Below, piece after piece: positions 36,886-47,019 of a stretch of DNA of 64,000 nt. Origin of the DNA: Rhodobium gokarnense (GTDB taxonomy: Bacteria; Pseudomonadota; Alphaproteobacteria; Rhizobiales; Rhodobiaceae); contig NZ_JAOQNS010000005.1 in NCBI RefSeq assembly GCF_025961475.1, positions 124,001-188,000 on the forward strand, in the 5' to 3' direction. Within the stretch, counting starts at the first letter, position 1. Each line of letters begins with the position of its first letter. The position numbers and the translations under genes were made by a program. The notes under the pieces are model-generated. The model worked only from the letters and a program-made list of their open reading frames with translations. It was not told the DNA's origin and did not search any database.

Positions 36886-37827
36886 ATGAGCACAACCGCG
36901 GTCGTACTGAGCAAACCTTGCACGTTAGAGCTCGCAGAGGTGACGCTTTCGGAGCGTCAGCCGAGCGATATCGTCGTGGACATTCTGTGGTCCGGCATCA
37001 GCACCGGCACGGAAAAGCTGCTCTATGAAGGCCGCATGCCGAGCTTCCCCGGAATGGGCTATCCGCTGGTTCCCGGCTACGAGGCCGTCGGCATCGTTTC
37101 TGATGCGCCCGAAGGCGCAGGCCGCAAGGTCGGCGACATGGTGTTCGTGCCCGGTGCGCGCTGCTACGAGGGCGTCAACGGCCTGTTCGGCGCCTCCGCA
37201 TCGCAGGTCCAGGTCTGCAGCTCGCGCACCTACCGGGTGCCGGATGCGCTCGGCGAACAGGGCGTGCTTCTCGCGCTCGCCGCCACCGCCCACCATGCCA
37301 TCGCCATCGGCGGTGCACGCGCTCCCGAACTCGTCATCGGCCACGGCGTCCTCGGCCGGCTGATTGCGCGCATCATCGTCGCGCTCGGCCACCCCGCCCC
37401 GGTCGTCTGGGAGGCCAACCCGCAGCGCCGCGCGGGCGACCACCCCTATCAGGTCATCGCGCCGGACAGCGACGGCAATGCCGGCTACCGCGCGATCCTG
37501 GACGCCAGCGGCGACCACGAAATTCTCGACAAGGTGATTCCCCACCTCGCTCAGAACGGAATCATCACGCTTGCCGGCTTCTACCACCTGCCGCTCAGCT
37601 TCGTGTTCCCGCCCGCCTTCATGCGCGAGGCGCAGTTCCGGATCGCGGCGCAATTCAAGCCGGAAAACGTCGTCGAGGTCCTCCGCCTTATCGATAGCGG
37701 GACCTTGTCGCTCGACGGTCTGATCACCCATCGCATGGCCGCTGCCGACGCGCCGCGCGCCTATGAGATCGCCTTCGGTGATCCGGACTGCCTGAAGATG
37801 GTTCTGAACTGGAGGAGCGTGTCATGA
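36886..37827 (+). CDS. bchC: bacteriochlorophyllide a 3-hydroxyethyl dehydrogenase BchC
   Basis: This 313-residue medium-chain dehydrogenase-type protein oxidises the C3 1-hydroxyethyl group to acetyl, the last ring step before esterification. Features are WSGISTGTEKLLYEG, GYEAVG and a nucleotide-binding region VIGHGVLGRL. The ATG at 36886 has a GTGGAGG ribosome site; an upstream ATG at 36850 reads 12 unlikely residues. It starts bchCXYZ and overlaps bchX by four bases. Confidence 0.95.
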   Translation: MSTTAVVLSKPCTLELAEVTLSERQPSDIVVDILWSGISTGTEKLLYEGRMPSFPGMGYPLVPGYEAVGIVSDAPEGAGRKVGDMVFVPGARCYEGVNGLFGASASQVQVCSSRTYRVPDALGEQGVLLALAATAHHAIAIGGARAPELVIGHGVLGRLIARIIVALGHPAPVVWEANPQRRAGDHPYQVIAPDSDGNAGYRAILDASGDHEILDKVIPHLAQNGIITLAGFYHLPLSFVFPPAFMREAQFRIAAQFKPENVVEVLRLIDSGTLSLDGLITHRMAAADAPRAYEIAFGDPDCLKMVLNWRSVS

Positions 37828-38831
37828 CCGAAGGTATGCCCAAGGCATCGATAGAGGCCATCGACGATCAGCTCCGCCAGGAAGCCGAGATCGATCCGGA
37901 TCCGGTGGTGACCGGCGAGGCGACCAAGGAAACGCAGATCATCGCCATCTACGGCAAGGGCGGCATCGGCAAGAGCTTCACGCTCGCCAACCTTTCCTAC
38001 ATGCTCGCGCAGCTCGGCAAGAAGGTGCTGCTGATCGGCTGCGATCCGAAGAGCGATACGACCTCGCTGCTGTTCGGCGGCCGCGCCTGCCCGACCATCA
38101 TCGAGACCTCGTCGAAGAAGAAGGCGGCCGGCGAAGAGGTCGCCATCGGCGACGTGTGCTTCAAGCGCGACGGCGTCTTCGCCATGGAGCTCGGCGGTCC
38201 GGAAGTGGGCCGCGGCTGCGGCGGACGCGGCATCATCCACGGCTTCGAGATTCTGGAAAAGCTCGGCTTCCACGAGTGGGACTTCGACTACGTGCTGCTC
38301 GACTTCCTCGGCGACGTGGTGTGCGGCGGCTTCGGCCTGCCGATCGCCCGCGACATGTGCCAGAAGGTGGTCGTCGTCGGCGCCAACGACCTGCAGTCGC
38401 TCTACGTCGCCAACAATGTGTGCTCGGCGGTGGAATATTTCCGCAAGCTCGGCGGCAATGTCGGCGTCGCCGGCATGGTGGTCAACAAGGACGACGGCAC
38501 CGGCGAGGCGCACGCCTTTGCCAAGGCGGCCGGCATCCCGGTGCTCGCCTCGATCCCGCAGCACGAGGACATCCGGCGCAAGAGCGCCAACTACCAGATC
38601 ATCGGCTATCCCGGCGGCGAATGGGCGCCCCTCTTCGAGGCCCTCTCGGAGAATCTGTGCGTCGCCCCGCCGACGCGGCCGACCCCGCTCAGCCAGGACG
38701 ACCTGCTCGGTCTCTTCGATACGGAGGATTCGGAAACCGGTTTTGCGCTCGTTCCGGCGACGCAGGAGGACATGTGCGCGGCCTCGACGCTGAACAAGCC
38801 CTCCCTCGAAGTCATCTACGACGAGGTCTGA
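37824..38831 (+). CDS. bchX: chlorophyllide reductase iron protein BchX
   Basis: This 335-residue nitrogenase-iron-protein homologue passes ATP-driven electrons to BchYZ for reduction of ring B. The P-loop is G44-KGGIGKS-51, and the bridging [4Fe-4S] cysteines are C132 (RGCGGRG) and C167 (VVCGGFG). The four-base overlap with bchC and nine-base gap to bchY mark one operon. Confidence 0.97.
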   Translation: MTEGMPKASIEAIDDQLRQEAEIDPDPVVTGEATKETQIIAIYGKGGIGKSFTLANLSYMLAQLGKKVLLIGCDPKSDTTSLLFGGRACPTIIETSSKKKAAGEEVAIGDVCFKRDGVFAMELGGPEVGRGCGGRGIIHGFEILEKLGFHEWDFDYVLLDFLGDVVCGGFGLPIARDMCQKVVVVGANDLQSLYVANNVCSAVEYFRKLGGNVGVAGMVVNKDDGTGEAHAFAKAAGIPVLASIPQHEDIRRKSANYQIIGYPGGEWAPLFEALSENLCVAPPTRPTPLSQDDLLGLFDTEDSETGFALVPATQEDMCAASTLNKPSLEVIYDEV

Positions 38832-38839
38832 GCCCAGCC

Positions 38840-40387
38840 ATGACCGACGACGCCATCCGTGCCCATCAGACAGCCGACACCACTCCCGCGGACGCGCCGG
38901 AGGCCGAGGGCCTTGGCTGCCATGCGGGCGCGGAAAAGCTGAAGGCGGCGGCGATGGCGTCCGGCAAGGCCGAGGTGCTGGAGCGCCTGGAACAGGACTA
39001 TCCGAAGGGCCCGCACGACCGGCCGCAGTCGATGTGCCCGGCCTTCGGCTCGCTGCGCGTCGGCCTTCGCATGCGCCGGGTGGCAACGATCCTCTCCGGT
39101 TCGGCCTGCTGCGTCTACGGCCTCACCTTCACCTCCCATTTCTACGGCGCAAGGCGGCCGGTCGGCTACGTGCCGTTCAACTCCGAGACGCTGGTCACCG
39201 GCAAGCTCTTTGAGGACATCCGCGAAGCCGTCGAGCAGATGGCCGACCCGGCGCAGTACGACGCGATCGTGGTCACCAATCTGTGCGTTCCGACGGCGTC
39301 CGGCGTGCCGCTTCAGATGCTGCCGAAAGAGATCAACGGCGTGCGCATCGTCGGCATCGACGTGCCCGGCTTCGGCGTTCCGACCCATGCGGAAGCCAAG
39401 GACACGCTCAGCGGTGCCATGCTGGAATACGCATTGACGGAGGCCCGCAGCGGGCCGGTCCAGGCACCGCGAGACGGCCTTGAAGAGCGGCCGACCGTGA
39501 CGCTGGTCGGGGAAATGTTCCCGGCCGACCCGATGACCATCGGCGCCCTTCTGGAGCCGATGGGTCTTGCGGCCGGCACAGTGGTGCCCGTGCGTGAATG
39601 GCGTGAGCTGTACACCGCCCTCGATTGCGTGGCCGTTGCCGCCATTCACCCATTCTACACCGCCTCGCTGCGCGCCTTCGCCAAGGCCGGGCGTCCGATC
39701 ACCGGATCGGCCCCGGTCGGCTATGAGGGAACGAATGCCTGGATGGAGGCGGTCGGGCGGCTCGCCAACGTGCCGCAGAAGGACATCGACCGCGCCCGCA
39801 ACGGCATCCTTCCGGCAATCCGCGGCGCCCTTGCCGGCGCCCCGATCACCGGCAGGATCACGCTCTCCGGCTATGAGGGTTCCGAACTCCTCGTCGGCCG
39901 GCTGCTGGTGGAAAGCGGCGCGGACCTTCGCTATGTGGGCACCGCCTGCCCGAAGACGCCGCATTCGGCGGACGACGCGGCCTGGCTGGAAGCCCACGGC
40001 GTCCATGTGCAGTACCGCGCCTCGCTGGAACAGGACATCGCGGCCTTTGAGGAATTCCGTCCGGACCTCGCCGTCGGCACGACGCCGGTGGTGCAGCACG
40101 CCAAGGAAGCCTCGACGCCGGCGCTCTACTTCACCAACCTGATCTCGGCCCGGCCGCTGATGGGTCCCGCCGGTGCCGGCTCGCTGGCCCAGATCGTCAA
40201 CGGTGCGATCGCCAACAAGCCGCGCTTCGACCGCATGACGGCGTTCTTCGAGGGCGTCGGCGCGGGCGATAATGCGGGCGTCTGGGAAGACGTTCCGGCC
40301 GACCGCTCGGCCTTCCGCAAGAAATACGCGGCCAAGGCCAAACGCCAGACCAACGCCGTCGACAACGGGGAGGCCGTGGGATGCTGA
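38840..40387 (+). CDS. bchY: chlorophyllide reductase subunit BchY
   Basis: This 515-residue NifD-like catalytic subunit has cluster cysteines C66 (MCPAFG), C91 (SACCVYG) and C149 (NLCVPT), in register with the Rhodobacter enzyme. It holds a [4Fe-4S] cluster together with BchZ and reduces the C7-C8 bond of chlorophyllide. The start at 38840 ([10 protein letters not shown]) was preferred over longer open frames. Its 3' end overlaps bchZ by seven bases. Confidence 0.96.
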   Translation: MTDDAIRAHQTADTTPADAPEAEGLGCHAGAEKLKAAAMASGKAEVLERLEQDYPKGPHDRPQSMCPAFGSLRVGLRMRRVATILSGSACCVYGLTFTSHFYGARRPVGYVPFNSETLVTGKLFEDIREAVEQMADPAQYDAIVVTNLCVPTASGVPLQMLPKEINGVRIVGIDVPGFGVPTHAEAKDTLSGAMLEYALTEARSGPVQAPRDGLEERPTVTLVGEMFPADPMTIGALLEPMGLAAGTVVPVREWRELYTALDCVAVAAIHPFYTASLRAFAKAGRPITGSAPVGYEGTNAWMEAVGRLANVPQKDIDRARNGILPAIRGALAGAPITGRITLSGYEGSELLVGRLLVESGADLRYVGTACPKTPHSADDAAWLEAHGVHVQYRASLEQDIAAFEEFRPDLAVGTTPVVQHAKEASTPALYFTNLISARPLMGPAGAGSLAQIVNGAIANKPRFDRMTAFFEGVGAGDNAGVWEDVPADRSAFRKKYAAKAKRQTNAVDNGEAVGC

Positions 40388-41832
40388 TCCTCGATCTCGA
40401 CCGCGCCGGCGGCTACTGGGGTTCCGTCTACGCCTTCACCGCGATCAAGGGCCTGCAGGTCATCATCGACGGCCCGGTCGGCTGCGAGAACCTGCCGGTG
40501 ACCTCGGTGCTGCATTACACCGACGCGCTGCCGCCGCACGAGCTGCCGATCGTCGTCACCGGCCTCGGCGAGGAAGAACTTGGCCAGCACGGCACCGAAG
40601 GCGCCATGAAGCGGGCCCGCGAAGTGCTCGATCCGGACCTGCCGGCGGTCGTCGTCACAGGCTCGATCGCGGAAATGATCGGCGGCGGCGTCACCCCGGA
40701 AGGCACCAACATCCAGCGCTTCCTGCCGCGCACCATCGACGAAGACCAGTGGCAGAGCGCCGACCGCGCCCTGAAGTGGCTGTGGACCGAATACGGCCCG
40801 AAGAAGGGCAAGGTCAAAGAGCGCACGCGCAAGGACGGTGAGAAGCCGAAGGTCAACATCATCGGCCCGATGTACGGCACCTTCAACATGCCGTCCGATC
40901 TGGCTGAAATCCGCCGCCTGGTCGAAGGCATCGGCGCGGAAATCAACATGGTGTTCCCGCTCGGCAGTCACCTTGCGGACGTCGCCAAGCTGGCCAATGC
41001 CGACGTCAATATCTGCATGTACCGGGAGTTCGGCCGGCTGCTCTGCGAAGCCCTCGACCGGCCCTACCTGCAAGCACCGATCGGCATCCATTCGACGACC
41101 GCGTTCCTGGAAACGCTCGGCGAGATGCTGGACCTCGACCCGCAGCCCTTCATCGCCCGGGAAAAGCACACGACGCTGAAGCCGATGTGGGATTTGTGGC
41201 GCTCGGTGACCCAGGACTTCTTCGCCACGGCGAGCTTTGCGATCGTTGCCAGCGAGACCTATGAGCGCGGCATCCGGCATTTCCTGGAAGACGAGCTTGG
41301 CATGCCCTGCGCCTTCTCGTTCCAGCGCCGCGCCGGGGTGAAGCCCGACAACCAGTCGATCCGCCAGGCGATCCACGAGACGCCGCCGCTGATCCTCTTC
41401 GGCTCCTACAACGAGCGCATGTATCTCGCCGAGACCGGGTCGAAGGCGATCTACGTTCCCGCGTCCTTCCCGGGCGCGATCATCCGCCGGCACCTTGGCA
41501 CGCCGTTCATGGGCTATTCCGGCGCCGCCTACGCCATCCAGGAAGTCTGCAACGGCCTGTTCGACGCGCTGTTCAACATCCTGCCGCTGTCGAGCGAGCT
41601 CGACAAGGTCGAGGCGACGCCGACGCGCAAGCACCGCGAGCTCGCCTGGGCGGAAGAGGCAAAGGCGGAACTCGACCGGCTGGTCGCCAAGCAGCCGGTT
41701 CTGGTTCGGATTTCAGCGGCCAAGCGGCTGCGCGACGCGGCCGAGGACGATGCCCGGCGCGACGGCAACGAGCGGGTCGAGAAACATCATGTGGAGGCAG
41801 CGCGCAGCCGCGTTTCGGAGCGCGCAGCCTGA
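40381..41832 (+). CDS. bchZ: chlorophyllide reductase subunit BchZ
   Basis: This 483-residue NifK-like partner of BchY supplies C35 (GPVGCENLP) to the shared cluster. It ends in a charged helical region (about residues 440-483: [12 protein letters not shown], then [18 protein letters not shown]) resembling the PCP_red-type tail. It is the last bch gene before pufQ, 53 bases away, so bch-puf read-through (superoperon) is likely. Confidence 0.96.
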   Translation: MLILDLDRAGGYWGSVYAFTAIKGLQVIIDGPVGCENLPVTSVLHYTDALPPHELPIVVTGLGEEELGQHGTEGAMKRAREVLDPDLPAVVVTGSIAEMIGGGVTPEGTNIQRFLPRTIDEDQWQSADRALKWLWTEYGPKKGKVKERTRKDGEKPKVNIIGPMYGTFNMPSDLAEIRRLVEGIGAEINMVFPLGSHLADVAKLANADVNICMYREFGRLLCEALDRPYLQAPIGIHSTTAFLETLGEMLDLDPQPFIAREKHTTLKPMWDLWRSVTQDFFATASFAIVASETYERGIRHFLEDELGMPCAFSFQRRAGVKPDNQSIRQAIHETPPLILFGSYNERMYLAETGSKAIYVPASFPGAIIRRHLGTPFMGYSGAAYAIQEVCNGLFDALFNILPLSSELDKVEATPTRKHRELAWAEEAKAELDRLVAKQPVLVRISAAKRLRDAAEDDARRDGNERVEKHHVEAARSRVSERAA

Positions 41833-41885
41833 GGAAAGCATTCACGTCCCGGAGCCGGATGCTCGGGGGAACTGGAGGACTGACA

Positions 41886-42125
41886 ATGGCTTACGGATGT
41901 TCGAGAAGCCGTGATTGTGGCCCGAAGCTCGGCTTCAGGGACAGTCTCGAATATCACGTCGTGGTTGTCGTTTTCATCGCCATGTACCTGCTCGCCGCAC
42001 CGTTCATGGCTCTGATCCGGCGCCCGGGACGTAACCGAAATCTTGGCGACGCGAAGCGCCCCTCGCTGTTGGCGAGGGCGACGAGTGCCGCCCAGATCGC
42101 AGCCGGCTACGCATTCATGCGCTAG
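41886..42125 (+). CDS. pufQ: PufQ, small membrane protein for bacteriochlorophyll/RC-LH1 formation
   Basis: The 79-residue product has one membrane helix (YHVVVVVFIAMYLLAAPFMAL). Its C-terminus (LLARATSAAQIAAGYAFMR) matches the pattern of PufQ proteins, which end in an Ala/Ile stretch and FM. PufQ precedes pufB in Rhodobacter and affects bacteriochlorophyll supply to the complexes. The start at 41886 has a TGGAGGA ribosome site. The sequence is divergent, so the call rests on position and the terminal pattern. Confidence 0.75.
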   Translation: MAYGCSRSRDCGPKLGFRDSLEYHVVVVVFIAMYLLAAPFMALIRRPGRNRNLGDAKRPSLLARATSAAQIAAGYAFMR

Positions 42126-42244
42126 CCACGAGTTTGCCGGGTCCACTCCGGCAAGAACGCCGAAGGCCATGTCCCGCTGGGTCTGGTTGGAGGCACACCC
42201 CGCCGTGGGGGTCCCGCGGAACTGGTAAATAGGAGGGAATTCTT

Positions 42245-42463
42245 ATGGCCAGTGACAACAGCACGCTTTCGGGTTTCTCCGACAGCGAGGCTCAGGAGTT
42301 CCATAAGCTCTTCATCCAAGGCTTCGTTATCTTCCTGGTGATCGCGATCATCGCGCATTTCCTGGCCTGGATGTGGCGCCCGTGGATCCCGGGTCCGCAG
42401 GGTTACGCGTCGCTCTCCGACGTTGGCCAGGCGGTCTCCACTTTCATTCCGATGATCTCGTAG
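42245..42463 (+). CDS. pufB: LH1 light-harvesting beta polypeptide
   Basis: This 72-residue antenna protein has the beta-type motif H-x-x-x-x-x-W-R-P-W ([11 protein letters not shown]), where the His ligates bacteriochlorophyll. The N-terminal polar segment is [20 protein letters not shown]-terminal extension of about 18 residues after RPWIPG is longer than in Rhodobacter. GGAGGGAA precedes the start. pufA follows after 13 bases. Confidence 0.96.
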   Translation: MASDNSTLSGFSDSEAQEFHKLFIQGFVIFLVIAIIAHFLAWMWRPWIPGPQGYASLSDVGQAVSTFIPMIS

Positions 42464-42476
42464 AGGAGAAGACGCC

Positions 42477-42677
42477 ATGTATAAGATCTGGACGCTCTTT
42501 GATCCTCGCCGGGTCCTGGTGGCTCTGAGCGTTTTTCTTTTCGTTCTCGCCATCCTGATCCACATGATCCTGCTCGGCACCGAGAAGTTCAACTGGCTCG
42601 AGGGTAACCCCTACAAGGCCGCTTCGGTTGAACAGTCCATCTCGTCGCCTGTGGAGCCTCTTCGGCTTATCGGATAG
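42477..42677 (+). CDS. pufA: LH1 light-harvesting alpha polypeptide
   Basis: This 66-residue antenna alpha chain has [14 protein letters not shown] at the cytoplasmic side and the bacteriochlorophyll-ligating His in [17 protein letters not shown]. Its C-terminus is polar. It pairs with PufB around the reaction centre. A strong RNA hairpin follows directly. Confidence 0.96.
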   Translation: MYKIWTLFDPRRVLVALSVFLFVLAILIHMILLGTEKFNWLEGNPYKAASVEQSISSPVEPLRLIG

Positions 42678-42689
42678 TGCGCATGCAAA

Positions 42690-42736
42690 CGCGACGGGCC
42701 GTCTGGCGCGTTCCTGGCGCCCGCCGGCCCGTCGCG
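42690..42736 (+). promoter_or_regulatory. pufBA-pufL intercistronic mRNA hairpin
   Basis: Perfectly paired 12-base arms (42690-42701 and 42725-42736, core GCGACGGGCC) enclose 23 bases that contain a smaller GGCGC/GCGCC stem. No T-run follows. Such hairpins protect pufBA mRNA from 3' decay and raise LH1 over reaction-centre synthesis. Confidence 0.8.
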
Positions 42737-42791
42737 ACCCCGACAAGCAACGGAAGCCGCCCGTCCGTTCAATTCGGCGTGGAGAAAAATG

Positions 42792-43637
42792 ATGGCACTA
42801 CTCAGCTTCGAACGTAAATATCGTGTCCGAGGAGGAACGTTGATCGGCGGAGACCTTTTTGATTTCTGGGTCGGGCCGTTCTACGTTGGTTTCTTCGGTG
42901 TCACGACCGCATTTTTCACGATCCTCGGGACGGCGCTCATCCTCTATGGCGCGGCGCTTGGCCCGACGTGGAATATCTGGCGCATTTCCATTGCGCCCCC
43001 CGATCTCAGCTATGGCCTCGCCCTTGCCCCCCTCGCGAAAGGCGGCCTGTGGCAGATCATTACGATCTGCGCACTCGGCGCGTTCGTGTCCTGGGCCCTG
43101 CGCGAGGTGGAAATCTGCCGCAAGCTCGGCATCGGCTACCATGTTCCGTTCGCGTTCGGCGTGGCGATCTTCGCGTATTTCACGCTGGTGGTCATTCGTC
43201 CGGTTCTGCTTGGCGCCTGGGGCCATGGCTTCCCGTACGGCATCTTCAGCCATCTCGACTGGGTGTCGAACGTCGGCTACCAATATCTGCACTTCCACTA
43301 CAATCCTGCCCACATGCTGGCGATCACGTTCTTCTTCACGACGTGTCTGGCGCTGGCAATGCATGGCGGCCTGATCCTTTCGGCGTCCAATCCGGGCCGG
43401 TCCCGGCACGATCCGAAGGTCCGCGGCTCCGTCAAGGTGGCCGATTACGAAGACACGTTCTTCCGCGACGCCGTCGGTTACTCGATCGGCGCTCTCGGCA
43501 TTCACCGTCTTGGCCTCCTGCTCGCAATCAACGCCGGTTTCTGGAGTGCGGTGTGCATCGTCATCAGCGGACCGCTGTGGACCAAGGGTTGGCCGCAGTG
43601 GTGGAACTGGTGGCTTGACCTGCCCTTCTGGAGCTAA
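42792..43637 (+). CDS. pufL: photosynthetic reaction centre L subunit
   Basis: This 281-residue five-helix protein has pigment and iron ligands in register: H154 (accessory bacteriochlorophyll), H174 (special pair), H191 and H238 (non-heme iron). Compared with Rhodobacter L, the stretch between the two iron His is seven residues longer, giving an enlarged D-E loop (around [13 protein letters not shown]). The ATG pair at 42789/42792 follows [16 protein letters not shown] is the family start. Confidence 0.97.
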   Translation: MALLSFERKYRVRGGTLIGGDLFDFWVGPFYVGFFGVTTAFFTILGTALILYGAALGPTWNIWRISIAPPDLSYGLALAPLAKGGLWQIITICALGAFVSWALREVEICRKLGIGYHVPFAFGVAIFAYFTLVVIRPVLLGAWGHGFPYGIFSHLDWVSNVGYQYLHFHYNPAHMLAITFFFTTCLALAMHGGLILSASNPGRSRHDPKVRGSVKVADYEDTFFRDAVGYSIGALGIHRLGLLLAINAGFWSAVCIVISGPLWTKGWPQWWNWWLDLPFWS

Positions 43638-43648
43638 GGAGATCCACG

Positions 43649-44626
43649 ATGTCCGAATATCAAAACATCTTCACGGCGGTGCAGGTCAGGGGACATCCCG
43701 AGACCGGCGTGCCGCTGCCTCCGGGAGACAGCAAGCGTTGGGGTACACCGTTCTTCGAGTACTGGGTCGGCAAGATCGGCATTGCGCAGATCGGCCCGAT
43801 CTATCTCGGAACGCTCGGGTTCTTCTCGCTCGTCTTCGGCGCCATGGCCGTCTCGATCATCGGCCTCAATATGCTGGCGTCCGTGGGCTGGGATCCGATC
43901 CAGTTCATCCGCCAGCTCTTCTGGCTCGCGCTTGAGCCGCCCCCGGCGAAATACGGCCTGCAGATCATGGTGCCGCTGAACGAAGGCGGCTGGTGGCTGG
44001 TGACAGGCTTCTTCCTGACCCTGTCCATCCTCCTGTGGTGGGCCCGCATGTATGTGCGCGCCCGGCAGCTCGAGCTGGGCACCCACGTTGCCTGGGCGTT
44101 CGCGTCCGCGATCTTCCTGTTCCTGTCGCTCGGCTTCATCCGGCCGCTGATGATGGGAAGCTGGGCCGAGGCGGTGCCGTTCGGCATCTTCCCGCACCTC
44201 GACTGGACGACCGCTTTCTCGATCCGCTACGGCAACCTCTACTACAACCCGTTCCACGCCCTTTCGATCGCCTTCCTTTACGGCTCCGCCCTCCTGTTCG
44301 CCATGCATGCCGGCACGGTGCTCTCGGTCGGACGCTATGGCGGCGACCGCGAGCTGGAGCAGATCACGGACCGCGGTACGGCTTCCGAACGCGGTGCCCT
44401 GTTCTGGCGCTGGACCATGGGCTGGAACGCCACGATGGAATCCATCCACCGCTGGGCCTGGTGGTTCGCGGTGCTGACCCCGCTGACCGGCGCGATCGGC
44501 ATCCTGCTGACAGGTACGGTGGTCGACAACTGGTACCTGTGGGGCATTAAGCACGGCATCGTCGCGCCGCTGCCCGATGTCTTCCCGGGTGTCGTGGATC
44601 CGTCTATTGCAGGAGCGGCACAATGA
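43649..44626 (+). CDS. pufM: photosynthetic reaction centre M subunit
   Basis: This 325-residue partner of L has ligands H183 (accessory bacteriochlorophyll), H203 (special pair), H220 and H267 (iron), and E235 as the carboxylate iron ligand. It binds the primary quinone. The C-terminus extends past the last helix toward the periplasmic side, as in species with a bound tetraheme cytochrome. Its stop overlaps the pufC start (ATGA). Confidence 0.98.
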   Translation: MSEYQNIFTAVQVRGHPETGVPLPPGDSKRWGTPFFEYWVGKIGIAQIGPIYLGTLGFFSLVFGAMAVSIIGLNMLASVGWDPIQFIRQLFWLALEPPPAKYGLQIMVPLNEGGWWLVTGFFLTLSILLWWARMYVRARQLELGTHVAWAFASAIFLFLSLGFIRPLMMGSWAEAVPFGIFPHLDWTTAFSIRYGNLYYNPFHALSIAFLYGSALLFAMHAGTVLSVGRYGGDRELEQITDRGTASERGALFWRWTMGWNATMESIHRWAWWFAVLTPLTGAIGILLTGTVVDNWYLWGIKHGIVAPLPDVFPGVVDPSIAGAAQ

Positions 44627-45765
44627 GACTCTGGATACCCTTTGCCGTTGCCGCCGCCGTTCTGATGGCGGTCGCGATGGTGGTCATGCCGCACTGGGAT
44701 CTGCCGCCGCAGACGGTCACGCAGATCGGTTATCGCGGTACCGGCATGTACGACATCAAGGACCAGGAAGACGAGGCTGCCCTCGTCAAGGCCAACGTCG
44801 TTCCGGGCGTGCCCTACGAGCCGGATCCGGAAGGCAACAAGGCCGGCGACGTCTACGAGAACGTCCAGGTTCTCGGGCACCTGTCCGAGGACGAATTCAA
44901 CCAGCTGATGATGGCCATCACCCAGTGGACCACTCCGGACAATGACTGCAACTACTGTCATGATCCGGAGAACCTGGCCTCCGACGCGGTCTATACCAAG
45001 GTCGTTTCGCGGCGCATGCTGCAGATGACCCAGGCCATCAACGAGGACTGGAAAACCCACGTCGCGGAGACGGGCGTCACCTGCTACACCTGCCACCGCG
45101 GCCAGAACATCCCGCCGGAGACGTGGTCGACCGATCTCGGCCCGAAGACGGCCGGATATCTCGGCTACCGCGCCGACCAGAACATCGTCGCGGAAACGGC
45201 CGGCCATACGGCGCTGCCGAATGGCGGCTTCGACAACTACCTGCTCGGCGACAAGTCGCTTCTCGTTCACTCCAAGTCGGCGCTGCCGAACGGCGAGAAC
45301 AAGACCGACCTGACCGACGCAGAGCGGACCTTCGGCCTCATGATCCATATGTCCGAGGGACTGGGTGTCGGCTGCATCACCTGCCACAACACCCGCGCCT
45401 TCGACAACTGGGACGAGAGCCCGCCGCAGCGCGTCACCGCCTGGCATGGCATCCGCCTGACCCGCGCCCTCAACAACGACTACATGGCACCGATGACCCC
45501 GGTCATGCCGGCCAACCGTATCGGTCCTGAGGGCGACATCCTCAAGGTCAACTGTGCCACCTGCCACAACGGCGTCCAGAAGCCGCTCTATGGCGCACCG
45601 ATGGTGCAGGACTACCTGAAGGGCCTCGGCGCGAAGACCTTTACCGGCGTGCCGGACTTCACGACCTGGAAGGAAGGCGAGACCGAACGGCTGCTGCCGA
45701 TGGAAGAGGACAAGACCTCCGACGCCGGCACCACCGAGGCGTCGACCCAACTGGCGGTCAACTGA
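44623..45765 (+). CDS. pufC: reaction-centre tetraheme cytochrome c subunit
   Basis: This 380-residue periplasmic subunit rereduces the special pair. Four CxxCH heme sites lie at residues 109-113, 154-158, 251-255 and 311-315. The N-terminal hydrophobic segment (residues 4-22) has no Cys lipobox, so the protein is probably held by an uncleaved helix rather than by lipid. The last 30 residues are acidic and Thr-rich. It ends the puf operon; no pufX is present. Confidence 0.97.
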   Translation: MRLWIPFAVAAAVLMAVAMVVMPHWDLPPQTVTQIGYRGTGMYDIKDQEDEAALVKANVVPGVPYEPDPEGNKAGDVYENVQVLGHLSEDEFNQLMMAITQWTTPDNDCNYCHDPENLASDAVYTKVVSRRMLQMTQAINEDWKTHVAETGVTCYTCHRGQNIPPETWSTDLGPKTAGYLGYRADQNIVAETAGHTALPNGGFDNYLLGDKSLLVHSKSALPNGENKTDLTDAERTFGLMIHMSEGLGVGCITCHNTRAFDNWDESPPQRVTAWHGIRLTRALNNDYMAPMTPVMPANRIGPEGDILKVNCATCHNGVQKPLYGAPMVQDYLKGLGAKTFTGVPDFTTWKEGETERLLPMEEDKTSDAGTTEASTQLAVN

Positions 45766-45808
45766 CGACAGGGCCGGGCGCCACGCCGCCCGGACCCCCA
45801 ACCAAATC

Positions 45809-45839
45809 GGGGAGGGCCACGGCCCTCCCCTTTCTTTTT
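45809..45839 (+). terminator. intrinsic terminator of the puf operon
   Basis: GGGGAGGG and CCCTCCCC pair (ends 45809 and 45830) and are followed by TTTCTTTTT. It lies 43 bases past the pufC stop. Confidence 0.9.
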
Positions 45840-45922
45840 GGATTTTTTGTCCGTTTGCCGGCGAGCCGACAGTTCATTCCTTTGGGAAATCCCCGGAAGG
45901 CGGATCCGCCAACGTCGGCGTC

Positions 45923-46366
45923 CTACCGGTAGGCGCAGAGCTTCGCCCGGTCGTTCCGCCAGCAGGCGCCGCGGCGTTGAACGCCGCCGATCCGTGCCTG
46001 GCCGTGCAGGTACCGCCCCTCGTTCCAGAAGATGTCGCCGACGTCCGGCCCGGTGATCGACAGCGATCCGAAGGTCCCGTTCCGGACTAACTTGGTATTG
46101 GCCATGGAGCACTCGCCGGGCCCGAGATCGAATTCGGCGCATTCGGTCTGCAGGCGGCCATCGTCGAAATCGAAATCTCCATTGGCCTGAAGGTCGATGT
46201 TGCAGCTCCCGTCGATATAGGTGGTGCCATCGACGACGAGGACGCAACGGCCCGTGCCATTGAATTCAGCCGCCTCAGAATCGGCAGCGAACGCCGCGAC
46301 CAGGGCGAGCCCGGCGGCGGCGCTAATTATCCCGAACCGAAGGTTCGCGTTAGCGAAGAACGACAT
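45923..46366 (-). CDS. secreted small protein with six cysteines, function unknown
   Basis: This 147-residue protein starts with a clear export signal (NLRFGIISAAAGLALVAAFAA, cleavage near SEA-A). The mature part of about 115 residues has six Cys (in GRC, GSC, TEC, GEC, GAC and KLC contexts), enough for three disulfides, and a Gly/Asp-rich, beta-like middle. GGGGG precedes the ATG. It lies alone between the puf terminator and the terminator of the puh operon, so it has its own promoter. I recognise no family, and it is not one of the known photosynthesis genes. Confidence 0.7.
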   Translation of the reverse strand: MSFFANANLRFGIISAAAGLALVAAFAADSEAAEFNGTGRCVLVVDGTTYIDGSCNIDLQANGDFDFDDGRLQTECAEFDLGPGECSMANTKLVRNGTFGSLSITGPDVGDIFWNEGRYLHGQARIGGVQRRGACWRNDRAKLCAYR

Positions 46367-46405
46367 TGACCCACGCCCCCTTCGTTTCGTGAAGCCTGAC
46401 AGCGC

Positions 46406-46431
46406 CGCCCTCCGATTGCAATCGGAGGGCG
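46406..46431. repeat. 26-base perfect palindrome upstream of the secreted-protein gene
   Basis: Two 13-base arms with no spacer (CGCCCTCCGATTG and its complement) form an exact palindrome. It ends 39 bases before the start of the secreted-protein gene and touches the A7/T7 tract of the idi terminator. It could be an operator for that gene or a backup hairpin behind the terminator. Confidence 0.7.
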
Positions 46432-46463
46432 AAAAAAAGCGCCGGTGCCACGGGGCACCGGCG
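46431..46463 (-). terminator. intrinsic terminator of the bchF-to-idi operon
   Basis: Read on the - strand, a CGCCGGTGCC/GGCACCGGCG hairpin (46440-46463) is followed by seven T (46438-46432). It lies 32 bases past the idi stop. Confidence 0.85.
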
Positions 46464-46494
46464 TCGTTTCTTGCCCGGAAACGGGCGCTTCTTT

Positions 46495-47019
46495 TCAGAA
46501 AGTCAGGTCAGGAAACCTTTCCAGGTAGATCCGGAACCAGGGCGTGAAGTCGTCCGGCCGTTCGGCGATCTCCGCCTTCAGGTCGTCGAGGGCGACCCAG
46601 CGGGTCTCGGAGACCTCTTCCGGATTGGGTGCGATGTCACCAACAGAGCGCGGGGCGACGCCGGTAAAGACCGTCACCTTCTCGTGCTCGTGCAGGCCGG
46701 AGCCGACATCGGCCTGATATTCCACGACGCTGCGCTCCTGCAGCGGCACGGTGAAGCACAGCTCCTCGTGCAGCCGGCGGCCGGCCGAGGCGGCGGAGCA
46801 TTCCTGCCAGTGCGGATGGGTGCAACAGGTGTTGGCCCATTTGCCGCCGCAGTGATACTTGCCGTCGGCCCGGCGCTGGATCAGCAGTTCGCCGTCTTCG
46901 TTGAAGACGAACACCGACACGGCCAGATGAAAGACCGCGTCGGTGTGCGCGCGCAGTTTCTCGATCGGGAACAGCGAACCGTCCCGCGCGATACCCGGTA
47001 TGATGACCGGGGCCGTCAT
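46495..47019 (-). CDS. idi: isopentenyl-diphosphate delta-isomerase, type I (Nudix)
   Basis: Idi interconverts IPP and DMAPP, balancing the isoprenoid units for GGPP. The 174-residue protein shows the catalytic Cys region [14 protein letters not shown] (C65/C66), the Nudix-like RRLHEEL and the second catalytic Glu segment. The start at 47019 overlaps the hemA stop by four bases. It closes the 16-kb operon and is followed by a terminator. Confidence 0.93.
   Translation of the reverse strand: MTAPVIIPGIARDGSLFPIEKLRAHTDAVFHLAVSVFVFNEDGELLIQRRADGKYHCGGKWANTCCTHPHWQECSAASAGRRLHEELCFTVPLQERSVVEYQADVGSGLHEHEKVTVFTGVAPRSVGDIAPNPEEVSETRWVALDDLKAEIAERPDDFTPWFRIYLERFPDLTF

Noticed and set aside
42678-42788. 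Terminator between pufA and pufL
   Set aside because: The hairpin is strong but no T-run follows, and pufLMC must be co-transcribed; an mRNA-stabilising role fits better.
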